From: Pyramidobacter sp.
GTDB lineage: Bacteria; Synergistota; Synergistia; Synergistales; Dethiosulfovibrionaceae
Assembly (NCBI GenBank): GCA_017940445.1
Contig: JAGAYQ010000269.1
Span: 1-21,027, forward strand
Length of the DNA: 21,027 bases
Direction of reading: 5' to 3'
Position numbers and translations under genes: made by a program. Below are positions 14,379 to 21,027 of the stretch, piece after piece. Numbering within the stretch: the stretch's first letter is position 1; every line of letters begins with the position of its first letter. A model generated the notes under the pieces. That model was not told the origin of the DNA. It searched no databases and saw nothing but the letters and a program-made list of their open reading frames with translations.

Positions 14379-15890
14379 ATGACTTTGCTTGACAGGATTC
14401 TCGCATTTTTCAAAGCCGCGCCGATGGAAGCGCCCGGAGCGGAGGTTCCCGAAGCAGGAACAGGCGCGGCCGCTGCGGAGAAGGATGAAGCGCTGAACAC
14501 AGCTCCCGCGGCATTGGGGGCCGAAGACGGCGCTGCGGATGTCGATGACGAAGCTGATTTTGCCAGCCACATGGGCGAGATCGTGCCGCTGATCCTGGAG
14601 ATGGCCGAGCCGCCCGCGTCCGCGGCGCTGGTGAAGGTGGAAACGCCTCCGGCCGCGCTTGTCAAAGTGGACCAGAACGCGCCTGAAAGCACGGCTGCAT
14701 CAGTGCCGGCTGAGGCGGCTCCATCCGAAGAGTCTGCCAGGACGGACGCCGAAGCGGCAGCGCCCGAGCCGGCCGCTTCGCCTGCCGCTGAGGAGCCCGA
14801 AGAAGCAGCTCAAGCGGCCGAACGGGAACCGGCTGCATCAGCCGAGGCGGAGCCGGGCAAAGCAGGCGCGCCTGACGAATCTGGTGATGCAGATACCGAA
14901 CCGACGCCCGATCCCGACACGCCGCCTGCCGCAGAAGAGCCTCAGCAGACGCCTTTGGCAGCGGAAGAGCCTGCACAGGAAGCGCCAGCGGACGAGCCGG
15001 CTGAGCCCGCTGAAACTGCACCGGCTGAACCGCCCGCGCCGGAAGGGCAGGCGGAACCGGAACCGGCTGCTTCTGGCGCACAGACGCGCATCGAACTGCC
15101 GCCGTTTCGGCAGAAGCGCGTCGTCGTCTCGCTGCTCAAAGGCGGCGTCGGCAAGACGACGATCACCTGCTTTTTGGCGACGGCGCTGCAGAAGATCTGG
15201 GACGACGCGGCCGCTGACGGGCGCGTGCTGGTCGTCGATACCGACCCGCAGGGCTCGGCCACCGATTTCTTCCTCGAAGGCGCGCCTGTTTCGCCGGAGC
15301 GCAGCCTGCGCGCGCTGTTCGAGCCCTATCCGTTCCCCGGGCCCGAGCTGATCCAGCACACGCGCTATCCCCGCATCGACCTGATCGCCGCGCATCCGTC
15401 GATGGCGGAGGTGGCGCCGACGGCTGACGACCGGCTGGAAGATCATCTGGCCTGGTATCTGGAGAACGCGGCCGGCGGCTACTCACTGATCCTGCTCGAC
15501 ACGCCGCCTTCGGACACGCTGGCGCTGCGCAACGCGCTGATGGCCAGCTCCGGCATCTTCATGCCGCTCGACCCCAGCCGCCAGTCGCTGAAGACGTTCA
15601 TCCAGTTCTCGCAGACGGTGAAGCGCTACAAGGACCGCAACCGCGCGCTCCAGATCTACGGCGTGATCTTCTCGCGCTACGACAAGCGCCAGTCGCTCGA
15701 CCGCAACATCCGCGACACGATCAGCGAGCAGCTTGCTGCCAGCAGCCTGCGCCTGTACGAGGTGCCGCGCCGCGCGGCGATCGCCGACAGCTACAACAAT
15801 TACACGGGATTCGAAGCGCTTGATCCGCGCAAGGAAGAGGACGCTGTGCGCACGTTCCACGACCTGGCGCTCCAGGTGCTCTCGCACTAG
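14379..15890 (+). CDS. ParA-family ATPase with a long Ala/Glu/Pro-rich N-terminal extension
   Basis: A 503-aa protein in two parts. Residues about 239-503 are a ParA/Soj-type P-loop ATPase: deviant Walker A KGGVGKTT (254-261, signature lysine K254), Walker A' VDTDPQGS (286-293), Walker B ILLDTPP (371-377). Such ATPases move plasmids, chromosome origins or other cargo along the nucleoid. Residues about 14-238 are low complexity, mostly Ala, Glu and Pro, and probably disordered. The first 14 residues (MTLLDRILAFFKAA) could form an amphipathic helix, perhaps a membrane or partner anchor. Typical ParA proteins are 200-400 aa, so the extension is unusual. The ribosome binding site is weak (CGGTGA). 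Upstream lie a palindrome cluster and a candidate small RNA; a DNA-binding-like protein follows. Confidence 0.85.
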   Translation: MTLLDRILAFFKAAPMEAPGAEVPEAGTGAAAAEKDEALNTAPAALGAEDGAADVDDEADFASHMGEIVPLILEMAEPPASAALVKVETPPAALVKVDQNAPESTAASVPAEAAPSEESARTDAEAAAPEPAASPAAEEPEEAAQAAEREPAASAEAEPGKAGAPDESGDADTEPTPDPDTPPAAEEPQQTPLAAEEPAQEAPADEPAEPAETAPAEPPAPEGQAEPEPAASGAQTRIELPPFRQKRVVVSLLKGGVGKTTITCFLATALQKIWDDAAADGRVLVVDTDPQGSATDFFLEGAPVSPERSLRALFEPYPFPGPELIQHTRYPRIDLIAAHPSMAEVAPTADDRLEDHLAWYLENAAGGYSLILLDTPPSDTLALRNALMASSGIFMPLDPSRQSLKTFIQFSQTVKRYKDRNRALQIYGVIFSRYDKRQSLDRNIRDTISEQLAASSLRLYEVPRRAAIADSYNNYTGFEALDPRKEEDAVRTFHDLALQVLSH

Positions 15891-15906
15891 GGGAGCGCGA
15901 CAGTCG

Positions 15907-15924
15907 GCGCCTCAGGCGCTTTTT
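15907..15924 (+). terminator. Short terminator-like hairpin between the ParA gene and the next gene
   Basis: GCGCC (15907-15911), loop TCA and GGCGC (15915-15919) are followed by five T. The stem is only 5 bp, so it may be a partial terminator that lowers expression of the downstream gene relative to the ATPase gene. Confidence 0.45.
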
Positions 15925-15995
15925 CAGCGTTCTCCGGCACTCGTCAACGTGTAATCATGTGAATGAGTCTGTGTTTTTCCAGAAAGGAGCCGCAC

Positions 15996-16418
15996 ATGTC
16001 CAAAAAGAAAAAGCCGTTCCAGCTCGGCAAAGACGTCGAAGCCGCGCTGGCGCAGATCGTCAGCATCAATTCCGATGAACCGGCCGCGGAGGCGCCGGCG
16101 CCCGTGACAGCGGAAAGGCCCGCGGCGGCGAGCGCACCGGGGATTGATCCCGCGCTGCTGGTCTGGTACGGGGCGATGAAGCCGCGGACGATGAGCAAGT
16201 TCGTGTGGATGATCCTGTTCCGCTGGCAGGCGTCGCGCACAGGCGGCGTGATCGTCATCGACGAGCTGGCGGAGCTGCTGGGCCAGAAGCGCGAAAACGT
16301 GGCCCGCGCCCTCAACGACCTGACGAAAGCCGGCTGGATCAAAACGCTCGGCACAACCAAGGGCGACCGCGGCAAGATCGTGAGCAAGCGCATCGTCCTC
16401 GTCACAGAAAAAAAATAA
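15996..16418 (+). CDS. Winged-helix-like DNA-binding protein, putative partner of the ParA-family ATPase
   Basis: A 140-aa protein. The N-terminus is basic (MSKKKKPFQLGKDVEAALAQ), followed by an Ala/Pro-rich linker (about 28-50). The C-terminal part (about 55-138) looks like a winged helix: helix MSKFVWMILFRWQ (66-78), then IVIDELAELLGQKRENVARA (86-105) as helix-turn-helix, then LTKAGWIKTL and a lysine/arginine-rich hairpin TKGDRGKIVSKRIVL as the wing. This resembles MarR- or RepL-like DNA-binding folds but not ParB. It starts 105 nt after the ATPase gene. Start: AAAGGAG 6 nt before ATG at 15996; the frame is open to 15963 but has no ribosome binding site there. The likely role is centromere binding or autoregulation of the locus, inferred from context. 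Confidence 0.75.
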   Translation: MSKKKKPFQLGKDVEAALAQIVSINSDEPAAEAPAPVTAERPAAASAPGIDPALLVWYGAMKPRTMSKFVWMILFRWQASRTGGVIVIDELAELLGQKRENVARALNDLTKAGWIKTLGTTKGDRGKIVSKRIVLVTEKK

Positions 16419-16429
16419 CCGCCCGCACA

Positions 16430-16471
16430 AAGCGCCCCGCGACGTTCCACATGGAACTTCGCGGGGCGCTT
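16430..16471 (+). terminator. Intrinsic terminator of the ParA locus, with a nested palindrome
   Basis: A 13-bp perfect stem, arms 16430-16442 (AAGCGCCCCGCGA) and 16459-16471. The loop itself contains GTTCC-ACAT-GGAAC (16444-16457). The T-run is poor (TTATTGC), with TTTTTC further on. Confidence 0.75.
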
Positions 16472-16567
16472 ATTGCATGTTTTTCTAATACAGTTTTCGC
16501 AGGGGCGTCTCCATCGGCTGTCCGACCTCACCTCGTTTGAACTGCAACACGAAAGGTTCAAGGTGGG

Positions 16568-18028
16568 CTATTTCAGCGTATACTGATCTTTGCCCTCTTC
16601 GATGGGCACGTAGCCAAACTTTATTTCTGGTTTGCCGCCGGACATGGCCGTAAGCATGGTCCTGACCTGATTGATCATCGCGCTGCGCACCGCGGGGTTG
16701 GTGTTCGGCGGCAGCGACGTGATCATGGGATGATTGTTGATCGCTTCCATGCTCACGTTGGAAACGGAGGCGTAAAAGGCCAATCCTTTCGAGCCGAGCG
16801 GCAGGACGTAGATTTCGCTCCCGCTCCAGCGGAAAACGCCGTTTTCGTCAGCCTGACCGATAAATTTATACGAGGAGTTCAGGTTCGGATCGCCGTTTCC
16901 CTGGGCAGTCACGGTGGAAAGGAATATTTTTGCGCCCGGATAAGAAGTTATGGTGACGCGCGGCTGCTTTTCCATGGCAGCCTTCTCGAGGGCGGCGCTG
17001 ATCTCGCGTCCGCTCATGGTCGCGCCGTCCTTATCGCGTACCCAGTACCAGCCGATCCGTGAGCTGCCGTCGTTCATGATGCAGTCGCGCAATTCCTGAT
17101 GGGCTCCGGGCACGTCGCGGGGATCTTTTTTATATGAGGCAGGATCAGGCGCGGCGAAAGCAGGCGCATTTTCAAAAGCGCCTGACAGATACAGTTTTTT
17201 GATTTGCTCGGAATAATTGATGGAATTTCTGCGGATAAATGTCGGACCGTTCTCAAGGATGCTGTAAAAATATCCCTTGCTACCGGCGGGCATGGGACGG
17301 AGCTTCATGATTGTGCCCTTCGCCATGCCGTTCTCGCCCTGGGCGGGGCGATAGACGATCATGACCTGATCCTGGATGTCGCGCGTTTTCCGGAGCTCTT
17401 CGGCGACTTTGCTCAGCATGTTTTTAGGGTTGGCGCTCTGGACGTCGAAAACGGTCCAGTCCCTGCCTTCCCAGCCGATGAGAAGGTCGCCCGCGCGCAA
17501 GCCGGCGGCGGCCGCCGGCTTATCCATGATCACATTGGTGATGAGCGTCAGGCATACCGACGGTATGGACTGTTCAATGAGCCAGGCCTCCAGCGGCACA
17601 GGGCGCAGAGGCATGTCGGTCGTGTCTGCCTCGCCGATGACTGCTCCCTGACCGTCACGGTAGGTCGTGCTCCAGCCGCTGACGGATGAACTGCCAGCAT
17701 TCATGACCCCCCGGGCATCCCGATAGACGATGTCGTTGCCAAGCCGAACGGCGCTGCCGATCTCCTGGCCTCTGGCATCCTTGAAATACCACGTTTCACC
17801 CAGCGGGGCAAGAGAACCGACTTCCTGGCCTGAGCTGTTGCGGAAAATGGTCTTGTCGCCGAGCTTGGTCGCGGTGCCGACGATTTTTCCGCCAGACATG
17901 TAGCGGATCTCGCCGCCGTCAGATTTTGCCTCGTAGCTGATGGCGCCGATTTTGATCTTCATGTTCCACGCAAAAGCCGGAGAGGTGCAAAGGAAGAGCA
18001 ACACGAATACCTGCAGGATTTTTTTCAT
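16568..18028 (-). CDS. Exported PDZ-domain protein with N-terminal 20-residue repeats
   Basis: A 486-aa protein with a signal peptide (1-20, cleaved after AFA). From 41 to about 140 it has about five tandem repeats of 20 residues. The second and third (61-100) show the pattern best: aromatic-R/K-N/D-x-x-G-Q-E-(I/V)-G-S, then a loop with LG. A PDZ domain follows (about 150-245), with the carboxylate-binding and core segment PAAAAGLRAGDLLIGWEG (171-188). A third region (about 355-425) starts PRVTITSYPGAKIFLSTV and looks like a small beta domain, PEGA-like in style. No protease motif is visible, so it is probably an envelope scaffold or sensor rather than an enzyme. Start: AAGGAG 8 nt before ATG at 18028. 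The 123 nt before it hold no clear terminator, so it may share the transcript of the transporter gene upstream. Confidence 0.82.
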   Translation of the reverse strand: MKKILQVFVLLFLCTSPAFAWNMKIKIGAISYEAKSDGGEIRYMSGGKIVGTATKLGDKTIFRNSSGQEVGSLAPLGETWYFKDARGQEIGSAVRLGNDIVYRDARGVMNAGSSSVSGWSTTYRDGQGAVIGEADTTDMPLRPVPLEAWLIEQSIPSVCLTLITNVIMDKPAAAAGLRAGDLLIGWEGRDWTVFDVQSANPKNMLSKVAEELRKTRDIQDQVMIVYRPAQGENGMAKGTIMKLRPMPAGSKGYFYSILENGPTFIRRNSINYSEQIKKLYLSGAFENAPAFAAPDPASYKKDPRDVPGAHQELRDCIMNDGSSRIGWYWVRDKDGATMSGREISAALEKAAMEKQPRVTITSYPGAKIFLSTVTAQGNGDPNLNSSYKFIGQADENGVFRWSGSEIYVLPLGSKGLAFYASVSNVSMEAINNHPMITSLPPNTNPAVRSAMINQVRTMLTAMSGGKPEIKFGYVPIEEGKDQYTLK

Positions 18029-18151
18029 CTGGTTTTCTCCTTTTTCACGGAAAAGTTAGAAAAAGTGCAGCGAACATCTTTGCTTGATTACGGCGCAGCG
18101 TCTGACTTGCTGCTGAAGCGTCCTCCGAACGAGCTGGGGGAGAGGACTGGA

Positions 18152-19789
18152 TCAGTACGAGCCGGGGACTTCGGCGCCGGTCTTTTCGCCGTGCATGGCG
18201 AGGATGATCTCGGCCACGTTTGTGGCGTGGTCGCCGATTCGTTCGAGGTTGGTGATGATGTCGATGAAGATCACGCCGCTTGCCGGGGCGCAGAGGCCTT
18301 CGTTGAGGCGCTGGATGTGCAGGTGGCGCAGTGATTTTTCCATGGCGTCAGTGCGCTCTTCGAGCACTCCGGCCACTTCGTGGGCGAGGTCAAGATTTTC
18401 GCCGTTCAGCGCCTGCGTGGATTTTTCCACCATCTGCCGCACAAGGGTGAGCATGCCGTCAAATTCGCTCATGGCCTGCGGCGAGAAGGCGAGTTCATGA
18501 TCGGTCATGTACTCGCGCAGCTCCATCAGGTTCTTGGCGTGGTCGCCGATGCGCTCGTAGTCGCTGCTGCCGTTGACGAAGTATTCCAGCAGGCGCGACA
18601 GGCCCGACGACAGGTGACGCCGCCACAGTCTTGCAGAATAGTCGGCGATGCGGCGCGTGAGGTCGTTGACGCCCTCTTCGATCTGGTTCAGCTTTTCGAT
18701 GGCGGAGGCGTCGTTTTCAAAGAACGCGGCATGGACGAGGCCGAGCATCTTCTCTGTCAGAGAGCCCATCTCGACCAGCTCGCTCCTGACGGCGTGGACG
18801 GCCGCAGCGGGCGCGGTGTCGAGCAGACGCTCGTCGAGGAACCTCGCGCCGGAGTAGAGCTGTTCGGTCGTCGCGGGGATGATCTTCTGGATCAGGCTGG
18901 CGATCAGTCCGGCGAAGGGCAGCTGGATGACGGTGTTGACGACGTTGAAGATGGTGTGGGCGTTGGCCAGCTGACGGGCGATGCCGCCGCCGGCTGCTTC
19001 GATCACGTGCGTGAACAGCGGCAGGAACGGCAAAAACAGCAGCACGCCGGCCAGGTTGAAGAACACGTGTCCGGCAGCGGCCTGCTTGGCGGGGCGTGAG
19101 GCGCTGAGCGCGGCGAGCACGGCGGTGACGGTGGTGCCGAGGTTGTTGCCCAGCAGGATGGCGATCGACGACTGAAGCGGCAGCAGGCCCTGCGTGGCCA
19201 TGGCGATGGTGAGGCCGACGGTGGCCGTGGACGACTGCACGATCATGGTGAGCACGGTGCCGGCCGCGACGCAGAGCATAGGATGCTGGGCGAAGACGGC
19301 GAAGAATTCCTTTTTGTCGGTCAGGAAGGCAAGAGCGCTCTGCATCGTCTCCATGCCCAGGCAGAGCAGACCGAAGCCGAAGATGCCGTTGCCGATGTAG
19401 CGCTGGCGCTTGGACCGTCCAAACACGGCGAGCACCATGCCGACGCCGAGCAGCGGCATGGCCAGCTGATTGACGTCGAAGGCGACCATCTGCGCCGTGA
19501 CGGTGGTGCCGATGTTAGCTCCCATGATGACGCCGAGCGCCTGCTTCAGCGTCATCATGCCGGCCTGCACGAAGCTGACGGCCATGATCGTGGTGGCGGC
19601 GCTGGAGTGGATGACCATCGTCACGATGGCGCCGACGAACGCGCCCTTGATCGTCGAGCTGGTGAGCGAGGCGATCAGCGTGCGCATCTTGTCGCCGGCC
19701 AGGTCCTGGAGCGCGCTGCTCATGAGCTTGACGCCGAAGAGGAACAGGCCGATGCCGCCGCAGACTTTGAACAGTGTGCTGAGATCCAT
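18152..19789 (-). CDS. Na/Pi-cotransporter family protein with C-terminal PhoU-like domain
   Basis: A 545-aa inner-membrane protein of the Na+/phosphate cotransporter II (NptA/YjbB) family. Two inverted-repeat membrane halves carry the paired signatures HSSAAT (61-66) with GANIGTTVTA (90-99), and QSSTAT (185-190) with GNNLGTTVTA (214-223). From about 315 the protein is soluble and helical, like PhoU, as in many bacterial members. Family members move phosphate with sodium; some export it. Start: ATG at 19789 with AAGGGA 5 nt upstream and a hydrophobic segment right after; the open frame extends 17 codons further without a ribosome binding site. It begins 75 nt after the BMP-protein gene on the same strand with no terminator between them, so co-transcription is likely. 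Confidence 0.93.
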   Translation of the reverse strand: MDLSTLFKVCGGIGLFLFGVKLMSSALQDLAGDKMRTLIASLTSSTIKGAFVGAIVTMVIHSSAATTIMAVSFVQAGMMTLKQALGVIMGANIGTTVTAQMVAFDVNQLAMPLLGVGMVLAVFGRSKRQRYIGNGIFGFGLLCLGMETMQSALAFLTDKKEFFAVFAQHPMLCVAAGTVLTMIVQSSTATVGLTIAMATQGLLPLQSSIAILLGNNLGTTVTAVLAALSASRPAKQAAAGHVFFNLAGVLLFLPFLPLFTHVIEAAGGGIARQLANAHTIFNVVNTVIQLPFAGLIASLIQKIIPATTEQLYSGARFLDERLLDTAPAAAVHAVRSELVEMGSLTEKMLGLVHAAFFENDASAIEKLNQIEEGVNDLTRRIADYSARLWRRHLSSGLSRLLEYFVNGSSDYERIGDHAKNLMELREYMTDHELAFSPQAMSEFDGMLTLVRQMVEKSTQALNGENLDLAHEVAGVLEERTDAMEKSLRHLHIQRLNEGLCAPASGVIFIDIITNLERIGDHATNVAEIILAMHGEKTGAEVPGSY

Positions 19790-19864
19790 ATGATTCCCTT
19801 TCTTTCTACTGGAAATGATTTCGACTGGTACGACTCTCACATACTCTGACGCTTGATACTGAAA

Positions 19865-20941
19865 CTATGGTTTAGCAATGGTAATGCCCGCCGGGATGGG
19901 CCGCAGCCCTTTTTTGAAGAATCCCTTGCTGTCGTAAGCGGTGTTGACTTTGATCTGGCCGTCGATGATGCGGTAGCTGACGCCCTCAAGCTCGCGGCGC
20001 ATGTCCTCCGGCAGCAGCGAGTTCGTCGTCCACGACAGACCGACGCCGCGGTTCCAGAGGCGGTATGCCTGCGTCGAGCCGCGGCGCAGGTGCCCCTCGT
20101 ACTTGGCGCAGATCATGTCGTACAGCGCCGTGTCAAAGTTCTTGAGCACCGCCGTGAGCACGAAGCCAGGGGCCAGCTTCTCCTGCGCCTCGTCCACGCC
20201 GATGATGTAAAAGCGGTCTTCGAACGCGGCGTCGATGACGCCGAGGCCGGACAGACCGGCTGCCTGGAAGATCACGCGCGCGCCGCGTTTGCGCATATCG
20301 AGAGCGATCTTCTTCGCCTTCTCGCGGTCGTTCCACGACTGCACGCTGGCCTGGAGCACTTCGACGCGGGGATCGGTGTCATGCACGCCCTGCGTGAAGC
20401 CGGCCAGAAAGTCGAGCATGACGGGGGCGCGGGCGCCGTTGTCGCCGAGGATGATGCCGGCCTTGCGCGGGGAGCCGGGAGCGCCTGCGGCGATGCGGCC
20501 GGTGATGCGCGCGGCGAGGACGCCCGCCAGATACGCGGCTTCGCACTGATGGAAGACGACGGAGGCGACTTCGGGGTGCGGGCTCTTGGCATCGATCATC
20601 ACGAAATCGACATCGGGATAGTCGTCGGCGGCCTTGGTCACGATGTCGTTCAGATTGCTGCCGACGGCGACGACGAGCCTGTTCTGCGAGGCGGCATCGC
20701 GCACTGCCTGTTCATACTTTGATGGATCATAGCCGGCCAGATAGCTGGTGAGACGGACGCGTAGATCGCTCTGAGCGCGCGTGAGACCGGCCTTTGCAGA
20801 CGTGTACATGGAATCGTCGCCGCCGGTGGCGAAGACGACGCCGATGGAAGGATGGCTGCGGCTGAAGCGCGGCTTGGCTCCCGCCGGCATGACGACGACC
20901 AGCAGCAGGCACAGCGCTGCGAGAAGGTGACGCACTTTCAC
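19865..20941 (-). CDS. BMP-family (PnrA/TmpC-like) substrate-binding protein
   Basis: A 358-aa exported binding protein of the basic-membrane-protein family, which feeds nucleosides or related compounds to ABC importers. Family segments in order: IGVVFATGGDDSMYTSAKAGL region (33-53), VASVVFHQCEAAYLAGVLAA (125-144), KAGIILGDNGARAPVMLDF (160-178), VIFQAAGLSGLGVIDAA (223-239), IIGVDEAQ (246-253), and VLTAVLKNFDTALYD (261-275). Start: GTG at 20941, 11 nt after AAAGGAG, followed at once by a signal peptide (VRHLLAALCLLLVVVMPAGA). The open frame continues to 21001, but that stretch is the terminator hairpin. No lipobox is seen, so it is probably soluble in the periplasm rather than a lipoprotein. 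No permease or ATPase genes lie next to it; the downstream gene is a phosphate transporter. Confidence 0.92.
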   Translation of the reverse strand: MKVRHLLAALCLLLVVVMPAGAKPRFSRSHPSIGVVFATGGDDSMYTSAKAGLTRAQSDLRVRLTSYLAGYDPSKYEQAVRDAASQNRLVVAVGSNLNDIVTKAADDYPDVDFVMIDAKSPHPEVASVVFHQCEAAYLAGVLAARITGRIAAGAPGSPRKAGIILGDNGARAPVMLDFLAGFTQGVHDTDPRVEVLQASVQSWNDREKAKKIALDMRKRGARVIFQAAGLSGLGVIDAAFEDRFYIIGVDEAQEKLAPGFVLTAVLKNFDTALYDMICAKYEGHLRRGSTQAYRLWNRGVGLSWTTNSLLPEDMRRELEGVSYRIIDGQIKVNTAYDSKGFFKKGLRPIPAGITIAKP

Positions 20942-20962
20942 AGAGTTTTTCACTCCTTTCAC

Positions 20963-20992
20963 AAAAAGGCCGGAGGCAGCTGGCCTCCGGCC
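20963..20992 (-). terminator. Intrinsic terminator just upstream of the BMP-protein gene
   Basis: A perfect 10-bp stem, GGCCGGAGGC (20968-20977) with GCCTCCGGCC (20983-20992), followed on the minus strand by TTTTTG. It ends only about 20 nt before the start codon and touches the ribosome binding site region. It either ends an upstream leftward gene (a TAA at 21019-21017 is possible) or acts as a leader attenuator. Confidence 0.85.
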
Positions 20993-21027
20993 ATGCGGCA
21001 CGGCATCGCGATCCTCTTAGGGAGCGC

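Noticed and set aside
14659..15351. 230-codon plus-strand frame and several minus-strand frames inside the Ala/Glu/Pro-rich region of the ParA-family gene
   Set aside because: These come from the biased composition. The real frame carries the Walker motifs and continues without interruption from the disordered part.

Overview
The window looks like chromosomal DNA of a GC-rich, anaerobic, host-associated bacterium. The gene set fits the Synergistota: a split, B12-dependent methylmalonyl-CoA mutase with MeaB, a BMP-type nucleoside-binding protein, and many exported proteins. A Pyramidobacter-like genome would be my first guess. This is inference from gene content and style; no 16S or marker gene is present.

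Region 1 (1-6240, leftward) is a methylmalonyl-CoA mutase module. A cobalamin riboswitch with a downstream intrinsic terminator precedes the small (mutA) and large (mutB) subunit genes, which are 3 nt apart. A strong terminator follows. meaB, the G-protein chaperone of the mutase, is separate and has two LacI/cre-like palindromes in its leader. At the extreme left edge are the promoter, ribosome binding site and first codons of another leftward gene.

Region 2 (6340-7460) holds a small exported protein of unknown role and two leftward mini-genes. One is a 53-aa ORF. The other is a very small unit with a consensus promoter, a perfect Shine-Dalgarno and a terminator, whose reading frame appears broken by one base in a T-run.

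Region 3 (7590-11290) is accessory DNA. It carries a 950-aa MmeI-like (type IIG/IIL) combined methyltransferase-endonuclease. A two-gene cassette follows (66-aa unknown protein, then a 130-aa coiled-coil protein with two membrane segments), bracketed by almost identical terminators.

Region 4 (11521-13853) encodes two exported hydrolases, each with its own terminator: a linear-amide C-N hydrolase (choloylglycine hydrolase/penicillin V acylase family) and a DUF3089 alpha/beta-hydrolase.

Region 5 (13854-16471) looks like a partition-type locus. From left to right it has a structured GC-rich element, an AT-rich cluster of palindromes including a perfect 26-bp one, a probable small RNA, a ParA-family ATPase behind a roughly 235-residue Ala/Glu/Pro-rich N-terminal region, and a 140-aa protein with a winged-helix-like C-terminus. 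No recognisable ParB is present. This is the best candidate in the window for an undescribed system.

Region 6 (16568-20941, leftward) contains a BMP-family substrate-binding protein, a Na/Pi-cotransporter-family protein with a PhoU-like tail, and an exported PDZ protein with 20-residue N-terminal repeats. No tRNA, rRNA, CRISPR array, transposase or integrase was seen.
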